From: Sphingomonas sp.
Lineage (GTDB): Bacteria > Pseudomonadota > Alphaproteobacteria > Sphingomonadales > Sphingomonadaceae
Direction: 5' to 3'
Length of the DNA: 64,000 nt
Assembly (NCBI RefSeq): GCF_003248515.1
Contig: NZ_QFOB01000004.1
Location: forward strand, 186,001 to 250,000
Shown here: positions 43,721 to 51,761 of the stretch, piece after piece
How the letters are laid out: every line of letters begins with the position of its first letter
How positions within the stretch are numbered: position 1 is the first letter of the stretch
The notes under the pieces: model-generated
Database searches by the model: none
Seen by the model: the letters and a program-made list of their open reading frames with translations, nothing else
What the model was told of the DNA's origin: nothing
Translations under genes and position numbers: made by a program

Positions 43721-45388
43721 CTACTTCCGCGCCTCTGCCGTCTGAGCCCGCAGTGCCTTGAATTCGCTGCCCGCGCGCCAGTCGGGCCATGCGCGGCTGT
43801 TCGCGAGGCTCGCGCCGATGTCGTAGAACAGATCCACATCCTGTGCCGCGCCGGAGAGATCCCATTTGGGCGTCCAGTCGTCGCAGGGCTGGTGATAGCA
43901 TTTCATGTAATCGGCGAGCCATTTGTCACCCGCCTTGCGGCCGCCCTTCACCAGATCGTGCCCGCCGCTCATGCCCATGAGCAGGAGAGACGGCGCGCCG
44001 CGCCGCGCGAGCGAGAAATGGTCGGCGCGAAAGAAGAGGCCCCTCTCCGGCAGCGCTTCCGGCGTGATGCGCCGATTCTGCTTCGCGGCCGCGGCCGCCA
44101 GCATATCTTCCAGTTCGCTCTGGCCGTCGCCCACCAGCACCACATCCTTCGCGCGGCCCGCCGTCTGCAACACGTCCATCGTCAGCACGGCGGTCGTCTG
44201 CGAGACCGGAAACAGCGGATGCGTCGCATAATATTCCGAGCCGAGCAGGCCGCGCTCCTCACCGGTCCACAGCGCGAAGACGATGCTGCGATCGGGCGCC
44301 GCCCCCGCCTTGAACATCCGCGCAAGTTCCAGCACGCCGGCCACGCCCGTGCCGTCATCGGCGGCGCCCTGCCGCACCGTCTTGCCCTGCGCGTCGGGCG
44401 CGCCGACGCCATAGGCGTCCCAGTGCGCGCCGTAGATGATCGTCTCGTCCGGATGGCCGGTGCCGCGCAGCCGGCCGATCACATTGTGGCTTTCCACATG
44501 GCTGATCTCGACCGGCGCATCGATGGTGAGCGATGCGCCCTGAAGCGGGACGGGTCGGAAATCCGCCCGCCGCGCCGCGACGGAGAGCGCGGCCAGATCG
44601 AGGCCCGAGCGCCTGAACAGGTCGGTCGCCGAGGCGCCTTCCAGCCATCCCTGGATCGCGACGCGCGCGTCGCCCGGCGCGCGCACGATATCGTAATTCT
44701 CCCCGCCTGGCGCGCGCACCGTATCCCAGCCATAGCCCGCGCCGGCGGTATCATGCACGATCAGCGCGCCGATCGCGCCACGGCGGGATGCCTCGTCGAA
44801 CTTGTAGGTCCAGCGGCCATAATAGGTCATCCGCCGCCCGCCGAACTTGCCCGCCACAGCCTCTCCCCCGGCCGCCGCGAAATCGGGATCGTTGACCAGG
44901 AAGACGGCGATCTTGCCCTTGAGATCGACGCCCTTGAAATCATCCCAGCCGCGTTCCGGCGCGCTGACGCCATAGCCGACGAAGACGAGCGGAGCCCCCG
45001 CGATCGCGATCCGATCCGTATCGCGCACGGTGCTGATGTAGATGCCCTGCCCTTCGTCCAGCGGCATGGCGCCCCCGCCCGTATCGATCGTGACCCGCGT
45101 GCCCGCGGCCAGCTTCGTGCGGATCAGCGGCACCGACTGGAAATAGCTGCCATCAGGCCCGATCGGCTCCAGCCCGAGCGCACGATATTCGCGGGCCAGA
45201 TAGAAGATCGTACGATCCTCGCCCGGCGTGCCCGGCGCGCGCCCCTGATAGGGCGATGTCGTGAGTTCCTTGACGATCGCCGTCATGCGCGCGGGGCTCG
45301 CATGGGGCGGGCTCACGCCGGAGGCCCCCTGCGCGGAAACGGCGGCCGCCGTCATCGCCATCGTGATCCCAGCCAGCCTGTGACGCAT
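43721..45388 (-). CDS. M28-family zinc aminopeptidase
   Basis: A 555-residue exported metallopeptidase. Signal peptide MRHRLAGITMAMTAAAVSAQ. Zinc-binding features in order: YGAHWDAYG (His/Asp), QGAADDGTGVAGVLELAR (bridging Asp), WTGEERGLLGSEYYA (Glu pair), TMDVLQ (Asp) and CYHQPCDDW (late His). A PA-type domain (FVGYGVSAPERGWDDF) is inserted before it. It should cleave single residues from peptides, next to the S46 dipeptidyl peptidase. ATG 45388 is chosen; the longer frame adds a non-signal N-terminus. It is divergent from purC by 183 bases. Confidence 0.9.
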   Translation of the reverse strand: MRHRLAGITMAMTAAAVSAQGASGVSPPHASPARMTAIVKELTTSPYQGRAPGTPGEDRTIFYLAREYRALGLEPIGPDGSYFQSVPLIRTKLAAGTRVTIDTGGGAMPLDEGQGIYISTVRDTDRIAIAGAPLVFVGYGVSAPERGWDDFKGVDLKGKIAVFLVNDPDFAAAGGEAVAGKFGGRRMTYYGRWTYKFDEASRRGAIGALIVHDTAGAGYGWDTVRAPGGENYDIVRAPGDARVAIQGWLEGASATDLFRRSGLDLAALSVAARRADFRPVPLQGASLTIDAPVEISHVESHNVIGRLRGTGHPDETIIYGAHWDAYGVGAPDAQGKTVRQGAADDGTGVAGVLELARMFKAGAAPDRSIVFALWTGEERGLLGSEYYATHPLFPVSQTTAVLTMDVLQTAGRAKDVVLVGDGQSELEDMLAAAAAKQNRRITPEALPERGLFFRADHFSLARRGAPSLLLMGMSGGHDLVKGGRKAGDKWLADYMKCYHQPCDDWTPKWDLSGAAQDVDLFYDIGASLANSRAWPDWRAGSEFKALRAQTAEARK

Positions 45389-45524
45389 GCGATACCTCCG
45401 GGTCACGCCGCACATGCGCCGCACAACGCATCGGCGCCAGCCCTTCGTTGCGGTAATCGGTCGCTTCGACTATATGACGGCGGTTCGCCCCGCACGCGTC
45501 GTATTCTACGCCGCGAGCGGGGCG

Positions 45525-45558
45525 TTTCGTTTCGACGCACTTTTTCGTTTCGACGCAC
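45525..45558 (+). repeat. Tandem 16-base direct repeat upstream of purC
   Basis: TTTCGTTTCGACGCAC occurs at 45525-45540 and again at 45543-45558, an 18-base period, ending 13 bases before ATG 45572. It could be a pair of binding sites or a chance duplication. Confidence 0.6.
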
Positions 45559-45571
45559 CTTGGGGAACCGA

Positions 45572-46348
45572 ATGTCCCGTCGCCGCCAGATTTACGAAGG
45601 CAAGGCCAAGATCCTGTACGAGGGTCCGGAGCCCGGCACGCTGATCCAATATTTCAAGGACGATGCGACTGCGTTCAACGCGCAGAAGAAGGGCACGATC
45701 AGCGGCAAGGGCGTGCTGAACAACCGTATTTCCGAGCATGTCTTCACCTTGCTCGGAAATATCGGCGTGCCGACCCACTTCATCCGCCGCCTGAACATGC
45801 GCGAGCAGCTGATCCGCCAGTGCGAGATCGTGCCGATCGAAGTGGTGATCCGCAATGTCGCGGCGGGCTCGCTCTCCAAGCGCCTCGGCCTGGAGGAAGG
45901 CTTTCAGCTGCCCCGCACGATCATCGAATATTATTACAAGGATGATGCGCTGGGCGATCCGCTCGTCTCCGAGGAGCATATCGCCTGCTTCGGCTGGGCC
46001 AGCCAGGACGAGATGCACGACATCGCCGATATGGCGATTCGCGTGAACGATTTCATGACCGGCCTTTTCGCCGGCGTCGGCATCCGGCTCGTCGATTTCA
46101 AGCTGGAATTCGGCCGTATCTGGGAAAACGATTTCAGCCGCATCATCCTGGCCGACGAGATCAGCCCGGATGGATGCCGCCTGTGGGACATGGCATCGGG
46201 AGAAAAGCTCGACAAGGATCGTTTCCGCCAGGATCTCGGCGGCGAGGTCGAGGCCTATCAGGAGATTGCCCGGCGCCTCGGCCTCATGCCAGAAGGCGAG
46301 AATACGGTGCTGGACATGGCGGAGCATCGCAAGAATCGGGGGAAATGA
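45572..46348 (+). CDS. purC: Phosphoribosylaminoimidazole-succinocarboxamide synthase
   Basis: A 258-residue ATP-dependent ligase; it condenses CAIR with aspartate to SAICAR in purine synthesis. Typical features: YEGKAKILYEG start, QKKGTISGKGVLNN, IRNVAAGSLSKR, DFKLEFGR and the EISPDGCRLWD aspartate-binding segment. Length is normal for the bacterial single-domain form. ATG 45572 is the real start; a much longer in-frame extension reads antisense to the M28 gene and is a shadow. A tandem 16-base repeat lies just upstream. Its stop overlaps the next gene by four bases; the usual purS/purQ do not follow. Confidence 0.95.
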   Translation: MSRRRQIYEGKAKILYEGPEPGTLIQYFKDDATAFNAQKKGTISGKGVLNNRISEHVFTLLGNIGVPTHFIRRLNMREQLIRQCEIVPIEVVIRNVAAGSLSKRLGLEEGFQLPRTIIEYYYKDDALGDPLVSEEHIACFGWASQDEMHDIADMAIRVNDFMTGLFAGVGIRLVDFKLEFGRIWENDFSRIILADEISPDGCRLWDMASGEKLDKDRFRQDLGGEVEAYQEIARRLGLMPEGENTVLDMAEHRKNRGK

Positions 46349-46716
46349 TGGGCGCAGGCGTACGGCTGATCGCGATGATGACCTTGCTGGCCTCCGCCGG
46401 CATGGTGCGCGCAGCCCCGCCGGCCGAGGCGAGCGCAGAACAGGTCAACCTGAACTGCGACGCCATTTCCTATCGCGGCACGATCGATGCCAAGACGATG
46501 AAGATGCTGGAGCCGGCCCACGATCTCGACAAGGTGGCGACGATCCTGAGCAAGGCCGGCTACGTCTTCGATCGTGGACGTGGCATGCTCACCATCGCGC
46601 TCCCGCCCAAGACGAGGGCCGAGATCGACGAACTGCCGCCGGGCGAGCCGATCGTGCTTCCGTCCAAGGATGGTGGCGTGGTCTGCGTGCTCGTGCCGAG
46701 TTCCGACTCGGTCTAG
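46345..46716 (+). CDS. Small exported protein coupled to purC
   Basis: A 123-residue protein with a signal peptide (MMGAGVRLIAMMTLLASAGMVRA) and an alpha/beta body with two Cys (LNCDAIS, GGVVCVLV). The start ATG overlaps the purC stop by four bases (ATGA), or begins at the second ATG, 46348. No domain recognised. Coupling of an exported protein to a cytoplasmic purine enzyme is unexpected. The body's mixed pattern suggests a small periplasmic domain, but function is unknown. Confidence 0.6.
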   Translation: MMGAGVRLIAMMTLLASAGMVRAAPPAEASAEQVNLNCDAISYRGTIDAKTMKMLEPAHDLDKVATILSKAGYVFDRGRGMLTIALPPKTRAEIDELPPGEPIVLPSKDGGVVCVLVPSSDSV

Positions 46717-46741
46717 ATCCGCCGCCCGCAGCAGAGGGCGT

Positions 46742-47761
46742 CTAGCGCCGTATCAATCCCATCCGCCTGAGCGCCAGCCAGGTCACCCCCGAGCAGGCGG
46801 CCGCCGCGATCGCCGCCAGCAATGTGCCGCCCGCGCCCCGCGCGAAGGGCAGGCCGCCCGTGTTCATTCCGAAGAAGCCCGTCACCAAAGTGGCCGGCAC
46901 GAAAAGCGCGGTCACCACGGACAGCAGATACACATTGTGGTTGGTCCGCTGGCTCGCCTGCAGATCCAGCTCGTCGCGCAGCAGGCGCAATTGCCCCTGC
47001 ACGGCGATGATTTCCCGATCCAGCGCCCCGAGGCGTGCGCTTTGCCGCTCGATCAACGCCGCCAGATCGGGCGGCAGGCCCGGCTCTCCTTCCAGGCGGT
47101 GCAGGGCCGTGCGCATGCCCGCCGTGATCCGGTGGAGCCGCGCCGAAAGCCGCCGCATGCCGACGAGCAGACGCGTGTCGGGCGTCCCCTCGTCGGCCAG
47201 GATCTGATCCTCCAGCGCCAGCTGCTCGGCCAGCAGCATGTGCGTGCGTTCGGCCACGAGATTGCCGAGCGTGGCGAAGACGAGGTCCAGCGCCGTGCCG
47301 CCATCGAGCGGACCGGACGAGGCCAGCAGCCCGCGCAACGTATCCGGCGTCCTGAGCGGGCGGTGGCGTCCCGTGACGAGCAGGCCATCGCGATAGGCGA
47401 GCCGCAGCGCGCCGATCCGCCCCGTTTCCACCGCGTTGAAGTCCCGCTCCAGATCGGGAAGGATCAGCACCATCGCGCCGCCCGCCCACCGGCCTTCCGG
47501 GCGGGTTTCGATATCGGTGAACAGATCGGCCGCCGCCGCCGGCAAGCCGGCCTCCCGCGCCACCCAACGGACACTGCGCCGATCGCACAGATCGAGATGG
47601 ATCCAGCGGAATGGCGCGTCGGCCGGCGGCTCGACATGATCGACGACGAGCCTGTCGCCCTCGCTCCAGCAACTCCAGATGATGCCGGGCTCCACCAGCG
47701 AAGCCGCGATCGGGACGAGATCCGTCTCGTCGTTTGTCTCGGGATCCAGCGGCCGGCTCAT
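46742..47761 (-). CDS. CorA/ZntB-family divalent cation transporter
   Basis: A 339-residue inner-membrane protein. The long N-terminal cytoplasmic domain is followed by two transmembrane helices at the C-terminus with the signature FFGMNTGG; GMN is the selectivity motif of the CorA superfamily. The extended N-terminus and short loops fit the ZntB (zinc exporter/importer) branch as well as CorA, so the ion (Mg2+ or Zn2+) is not certain. It is alone on its strand. Confidence 0.85.
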   Translation of the reverse strand: MSRPLDPETNDETDLVPIAASLVEPGIIWSCWSEGDRLVVDHVEPPADAPFRWIHLDLCDRRSVRWVAREAGLPAAAADLFTDIETRPEGRWAGGAMVLILPDLERDFNAVETGRIGALRLAYRDGLLVTGRHRPLRTPDTLRGLLASSGPLDGGTALDLVFATLGNLVAERTHMLLAEQLALEDQILADEGTPDTRLLVGMRRLSARLHRITAGMRTALHRLEGEPGLPPDLAALIERQSARLGALDREIIAVQGQLRLLRDELDLQASQRTNHNVYLLSVVTALFVPATLVTGFFGMNTGGLPFARGAGGTLLAAIAAAACSGVTWLALRRMGLIRR

Positions 47762-47830
47762 GGGCCGCCATCCTAGCGCAACTTCATGCCCCGCGCAGGC
47801 CCCCGATGCCGCCCCCGTGCGGGCGCCGCT

Positions 47831-48547
47831 TCAGGCCCGGCCGCGCCAGATGCGGACACGCTCGTTGGGCTGGCCGCCGGGCGCCTTGCAGCTCGTCTGG
47901 CGCAGGCGCGTATCGAGGCAGATCCACAGCTCCTCCAGCCAGCCCTTCCGGTTCACGTTGAGGCGAACCATATCGGGCGTCATGCCGGGATTGGCGGCAG
48001 CCACGGCGCGCTGGATCGATCCGCGGCTGGTGGCGCCATAGGAAAGCGCGCGCAGGTTCGGCAAGTTCAGCCCGTCGAACAGCCGGCGGGCATCCGCGAA
48101 ATAGCGATCGGGATCATAGCCGGGCATGCAGGTGCCGTGCTTGGCCCATTCATGCTGGGCAAGCTGGGCCGAGGGTGTCGCGCAATAATGGGCGCGAAGC
48201 GTGGCGGCGGGCAGCGGGCGGGCCGGCGCGCACCATTGCGGCCAATCCCGTCCGATGCCATCCGGCCACAGACCGTGAAGCACGAAGCCGCTCTTGCCGG
48301 CCCCGGCGCGGCAATCCAGCGAGCCCGCGCCGCTGCTGCCCCCCTTGCGGCAATTTTCGGCGAGCCAGATGATCGAGAGCGTATAGCCGCCGATCGGCAG
48401 CACGCGCCGCGGCTCACGCTCGCTGGCGCCTTCCTCCGCGGGCGCGGCGAGGCGCTGTGGCACGGAACATAGCGGGGCTGCCGATGCCGATGCCAGCGGG
48501 GCCACGGTGGCCGTTACGGCCCAAGCAACGATCGACAGCCGCTTCAT
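47831..48547 (-). CDS. RNase T2-family ribonuclease
   Basis: A 238-residue exported endoribonuclease. Signal peptide MKRLSIVAWAVTATVAPLASA. The two catalytic segments are present: FVLHGLWPDG (CAS I His) and HEWAKHGTCM (CAS II His, Glu, His). Several Cys are spaced for the usual disulfides. It degrades RNA in the periplasm or medium. ATG 48547 overlaps the upstream membrane-protein stop by four bases. Bacterial T2 enzymes are less common than in fungi and plants but known in proteobacteria. Confidence 0.88.
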   Translation of the reverse strand: MKRLSIVAWAVTATVAPLASASAAPLCSVPQRLAAPAEEGASEREPRRVLPIGGYTLSIIWLAENCRKGGSSGAGSLDCRAGAGKSGFVLHGLWPDGIGRDWPQWCAPARPLPAATLRAHYCATPSAQLAQHEWAKHGTCMPGYDPDRYFADARRLFDGLNLPNLRALSYGATSRGSIQRAVAAANPGMTPDMVRLNVNRKGWLEELWICLDTRLRQTSCKAPGGQPNERVRIWRGRA

Positions 48548-48966
48548 ATGCGCTCCCTTCCCATCCACGCCCTCGCGTCGGGCCGCAGCAATATCGCGGC
48601 CCCCGCCGCCTGCAGGAAAATGCAGATCGCCGCCAGCATTCCCTGCGCGCCCGGCACCGCCTCCCGCTCGCCCGCCATACGCGCGATCATCACCAGCGCC
48701 CAGGCGGCCAGCAGGAAGACGATCCCGCGCGCGATCCGGCTGCCCGCGCGCGACACGAGGATCAGCACGCTGAGCTGGATCAGCAGGGTGAGCATGTCGA
48801 TCAGGAGAAGGCCCAGCCTCGGCTCGACGCGCAGCGCCGCGAAAAGGCCCGAGGCACGATAGGCGGCAAGCGTGAGGGGCCAGGCGATCACCATATTGAC
48901 CGCGCCCAGCATCAGCGCCGCGATCCAAAGGCGCTCGAACAAAAGGATGGAAGGCGGCCGCGACAT
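48544..48966 (-). CDS. Small membrane protein upstream of RNase T2
   Basis: A 140-residue protein with about four hydrophobic segments (LWIAALMLGAVNMVIAWPL, IDMLTLLIQLSVLILVS, RGIVFLLAAWALVMI and GMLAAICIFLQAAGAAIL). No family recognised. It overlaps the RNase T2 gene by four bases, so they are translated together. It could help RNase secretion or be unrelated. ATG 48966 (MSRPPS) is the chosen start. Confidence 0.65.
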   Translation of the reverse strand: MSRPPSILLFERLWIAALMLGAVNMVIAWPLTLAAYRASGLFAALRVEPRLGLLLIDMLTLLIQLSVLILVSRAGSRIARGIVFLLAAWALVMIARMAGEREAVPGAQGMLAAICIFLQAAGAAILLRPDARAWMGRERI

Positions 48967-49049
48967 AATCCCCCGAAGTCTCGAGGATAACGACGGAGAG
49001 GCCCGCGGCAAACCTTGGTGTCAGCTTGCGGCACCCGCCGGATCGCGCC

Positions 49050-49886
49050 CTAGACGGCCTCGAAATCGAGACCGATATCCACGGCGGGCGCCGATTGGGT
49101 GAGTCGGCCGACCGAAATATAGGTGACGCCCGTCTCCGCGATGGCGCGGATCGTATCGAGCCGCACGCCGCCGGACGCCTCGGTCGGAACCCGCCCCGCG
49201 ACAAGCGCCACTGCCTCGCGCAAGGTGGGCGGAGCCATATTGTCCAGCAGAAGGTGCGTGGCGCCATGGGCGATGGCGGGCTCGATCTGATCGATCCGGT
49301 CGCACTCCACGATGATGCTGGCGATTCCGGCATCGCGGGCGCGCGCCGTCGCCGCGCCGATATCGCCGGCCACCGCGACATGATTGTCCTTGATCATCGC
49401 CGCATCCCACAGGCCCATGCGATGATTGGCCCCGCCCCCCATGCGCACCGCATATTTTTCGAGCAGGCGCAGGCCCGGAATCGTCTTGCGCGTATCCAGC
49501 AGGGTGGCGCCCGTGCCGGCAATGGCATCCACATAGGCGGCGGTAAGCGTCGCCACGCCCGAAAGGTGCTGGACGGTATTGAGCGCCGATCGCTCGGCAG
49601 TCAGCAGCGCGCGCGCATGCCCCTCGATCCGCATCAGCACCGTGCCCGCCGCGACGCGATCGCCATCCGCCACCGGCATTTCGATCGCCACATCCGGATC
49701 GAGCGCCCGGAAGAAGGCTTCGGCCAGCGGCAGGCCCGCGATCGCGATCGCCTCACGGCTCGCCATCACGCCGGAAAAGCGCGCTTCGGCGGGGATGACG
49801 GCGGCGGCGGTGATATCACCGGATGGCCCCATGTCCTCGGCCAGCGTGGCGGCGACGAAGGCGTCGAGGTCGAAGCCAGCGATCAT
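49050..49886 (-). CDS. nadC: Nicotinate-nucleotide pyrophosphorylase (carboxylating)
   Basis: A 278-residue enzyme that converts quinolinate and PRPP to nicotinate mononucleotide. Features: EDMGPSGDITAAAVIP, SALNTVQHLSGVAT, LDTRKTIPGLRLLEKYAV, GGGANHRMGLWDAAMIKDNH and TEASGGVRLDTI. ATG 49886 overlaps the preceding Pvc16-like gene by four bases. It is the last gene of the nadA-GFA-Pvc16-like-nadC operon. nadB is not present, so quinolinate precursor must come from elsewhere in the genome. Confidence 0.93.
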   Translation of the reverse strand: MIAGFDLDAFVAATLAEDMGPSGDITAAAVIPAEARFSGVMASREAIAIAGLPLAEAFFRALDPDVAIEMPVADGDRVAAGTVLMRIEGHARALLTAERSALNTVQHLSGVATLTAAYVDAIAGTGATLLDTRKTIPGLRLLEKYAVRMGGGANHRMGLWDAAMIKDNHVAVAGDIGAATARARDAGIASIIVECDRIDQIEPAIAHGATHLLLDNMAPPTLREAVALVAGRVPTEASGGVRLDTIRAIAETGVTYISVGRLTQSAPAVDIGLDFEAV

Positions 49887-50359
49887 GGGGCGGAAACTCC
49901 GGAAACGAGAATGAGAAAGCCGGGCCGACGGGCGACGCCATAAGAGAGCCACAGGTGTGAAAGCATGTCCGTCTCCGCATCCTCCAGCGCGATGCGGAAC
50001 GCGGCCTCCTCCGGCTCCCCGCCATCCGCCGTCAGAACGGGATGAGCGTGGACGAGGGCAAGCGCGCGATCGAGCAGATCCCCATCCGTATCGGCCGCGC
50101 TGACCAGATAGGTCAGCCGCAGCGCCAGCGGGGGAGCCGTGCGTGGGCCGCCTGATATGCGCGCGTTGCGGGCAGCCTGATCGCTCGCGATCGTGACGAG
50201 CGACAGCGTGAGGACGCGGGCGGGCGCCGCGCCCGGAGCGCCGGTGGCCACCGCCGTCCCGCCGCCACCCAGAAGTGCGGACAGCGCCGCCGTCGCGCGC
50301 GCGGTCGTCAGAACGACGCCCCGTTGATCTTCCTGATCGTCAGCGCATCCGGATCGCAA
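49883..50359 (-). CDS. Orphan DUF4255/Pvc16-like protein
   Basis: A protein of about 158 residues, if it starts at TTG 50359, an uncertain start (GTG 50251 is the next in-frame choice; a conserved helix before it supports the longer form). The central LALRLTYLVSAAD, the helix DLLDRALALVHAHPVL, and the C-terminal SHLWLSYGVARRPGFL match the pattern of DUF4255/Pvc16-N, known as part of Photorhabdus virulence cassettes and other contractile injection systems. No sheath, tube, baseplate or spike gene is in the window. It overlaps GFA slightly at its start and nadC by four bases at its end. Family by pattern, not by a search. Confidence 0.5.
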   Translation of the reverse strand: MRSGCADDQEDQRGVVLTTARATAALSALLGGGGTAVATGAPGAAPARVLTLSLVTIASDQAARNARISGGPRTAPPLALRLTYLVSAADTDGDLLDRALALVHAHPVLTADGGEPEEAAFRIALEDAETDMLSHLWLSYGVARRPGFLILVSGVSAP

Positions 50360-50658
50360 TCGGGCACGCAGCGCAGGTTCACCGCGCGCATCTCCGCGCC
50401 GCTCGGCCCCTGCCCCTCGGCGAAGGCCTGCGTGCCGCAGGTCTTGCAGAAACGATGCCGCAGCTTGTGCTGGTTGAACATGTAGGTGACGAGGCTCTCC
50501 TCGCCCGCCGTCAGCGCGAACTGGTCGGCGGGGTGGAAGGCCAACAGGAAACCCTTGCGGCGGCAGTGCGAGCAATTGCAGCTGATCGCCTCGGCCGGCA
50601 GCTCCGCTTCGACGCGGAAGGCCACGGCCCCGCAATGGCAGCTTCCCGCATAGGCCAT
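50308..50658 (-). CDS. GFA/CENP-V-family zinc protein
   Basis: A 116-residue protein with the Cys pattern GSCHCGAV, CNCSHCRRKG and FCKTCGTQAF of the glutathione-dependent formaldehyde-activating (GFA) family. It would hold one or two zinc ions. Many family members are of unknown role; formaldehyde-glutathione condensation is not established for this type. It follows nadA by one base and overlaps the Pvc16-like gene, between nadA and nadC, where nadB is often found. Confidence 0.85.
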   Translation of the reverse strand: MAYAGSCHCGAVAFRVEAELPAEAISCNCSHCRRKGFLLAFHPADQFALTAGEESLVTYMFNQHKLRHRFCKTCGTQAFAEGQGPSGAEMRAVNLRCVPDCDPDALTIRKINGASF

Positions 50659-50659
50659 G

Positions 50660-51670
50660 TCAGCCCGCCGTCGCCGTCACCGGCCGGCCCAAATCGCCCT
50701 TGCCAACGCTATGGGCGGCCATTTCCAGCATTCGATCGAGCGGCCTTTTGGCGGCGAGGCGGGTTTCCTCGTCCATCTCGATGCGCGGGTTCAGATCGCG
50801 GAGCGCCAGATAGAGCTTTTCGAGGCTGTTCATCGCCATGTACGGGCACATGTTGCAGTTGCAATTCCCGTCCGCGCCCGGCGCGCCGATGAAGGTCTTG
50901 TGCGGTGCCGCCTTCTGCATCTGGTGGATGATGTGCGGCTCGGTGGCGACGATGATCGTGTCGGCCGGCGAGGACAGGGCAAATTCCAGGATGGCGCGCG
51001 TCGAGCCCACCTGATCGGCATAATCGAGAATATAGGCCGGGCATTCCGGGTGCGCGGCGATCGGCGCATCGGGATATTGCATCTTGAGCTTCAACAGCTC
51101 GGTTTCCGAGAAAGCCTCGTGGACGATGCAGGCGCCCTGCCACAGCAACATGTCCCGCCCGGTCTTCCGGTTGAAATAGGCGCCCATATTCTTGTCCGGC
51201 GCGAACAGGATCTTCTGGTCCTGCGGGATCTGCGCGAGGATCTTCTCGACCGAGGACGAGGTGACGATGATGTCGCTGTGCGCCTTCACCGCCGCGGAAC
51301 AGTTGATATAGGTCAGCGCCAGGTGATCCGGGTGGGCGGCCCGGAATGCCGCGAACTGCTCCGGCGGGCAGCTATCCTCCAGCGAACAGCCGGCGGCCAT
51401 ATCGGGCAGCACGACCGTCTTCTGCGGAGACAGGATCTTGGCGACCTCCGCCATGAAGCGCACGCCGCAAAAGGCGATCACCTCGGCGTCCGTCTCCGCC
51501 GCCTTCTTCGACAGATCGAGGCTGTCTCCCACGAAATCCGCGAGATCCTGAATCTCCGGCACCTGATAATAATGGGCGAGGATCACGGCGTTGCGCTCCT
51601 TGCGCAGCCGATCGATCTCGGCGCGCAGGTCCAGGCCGGTCAGGTTCGTCACGGGGGCGTTCACGGGCAT
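50660..51670 (-). CDS. nadA: Quinolinate synthase A
   Basis: A 336-residue [4Fe-4S] enzyme that condenses iminoaspartate with dihydroxyacetone phosphate to quinolinate. Features: NAVILAHYYQVPEIQD, GVRFMAEVAKILSP, the metal-binding Cys in AAGCSLEDSC, TYINCSAAVKAHSD and GNCNCNMCPYM. ATG 51670 (MPVNAPVTNL) is preferred over the longer frame. It is first in a four-gene operon with GFA, the Pvc16-like gene and nadC; nadB is missing here, so iminoaspartate would come from an unlinked L-aspartate oxidase or dehydrogenase. Confidence 0.93.
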   Translation of the reverse strand: MPVNAPVTNLTGLDLRAEIDRLRKERNAVILAHYYQVPEIQDLADFVGDSLDLSKKAAETDAEVIAFCGVRFMAEVAKILSPQKTVVLPDMAAGCSLEDSCPPEQFAAFRAAHPDHLALTYINCSAAVKAHSDIIVTSSSVEKILAQIPQDQKILFAPDKNMGAYFNRKTGRDMLLWQGACIVHEAFSETELLKLKMQYPDAPIAAHPECPAYILDYADQVGSTRAILEFALSSPADTIIVATEPHIIHQMQKAAPHKTFIGAPGADGNCNCNMCPYMAMNSLEKLYLALRDLNPRIEMDEETRLAAKRPLDRMLEMAAHSVGKGDLGRPVTATAG

Positions 51671-51761
51671 TCTCCTCGACGCGCGAAATAGGGATCGGGA
51701 GGGCGTTTGTCGAAGATTCTCGGAGGCGTTTTGCACAGGGGCCAGCTATGGCGTGGGCGCC

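Noticed and set aside
43577..45571. 665-residue N-terminal extension of purC
   Set aside because: It is antisense to the M28 peptidase, and purC homologues begin at MSRRRQIYEGKAK. The start is ATG 45572.
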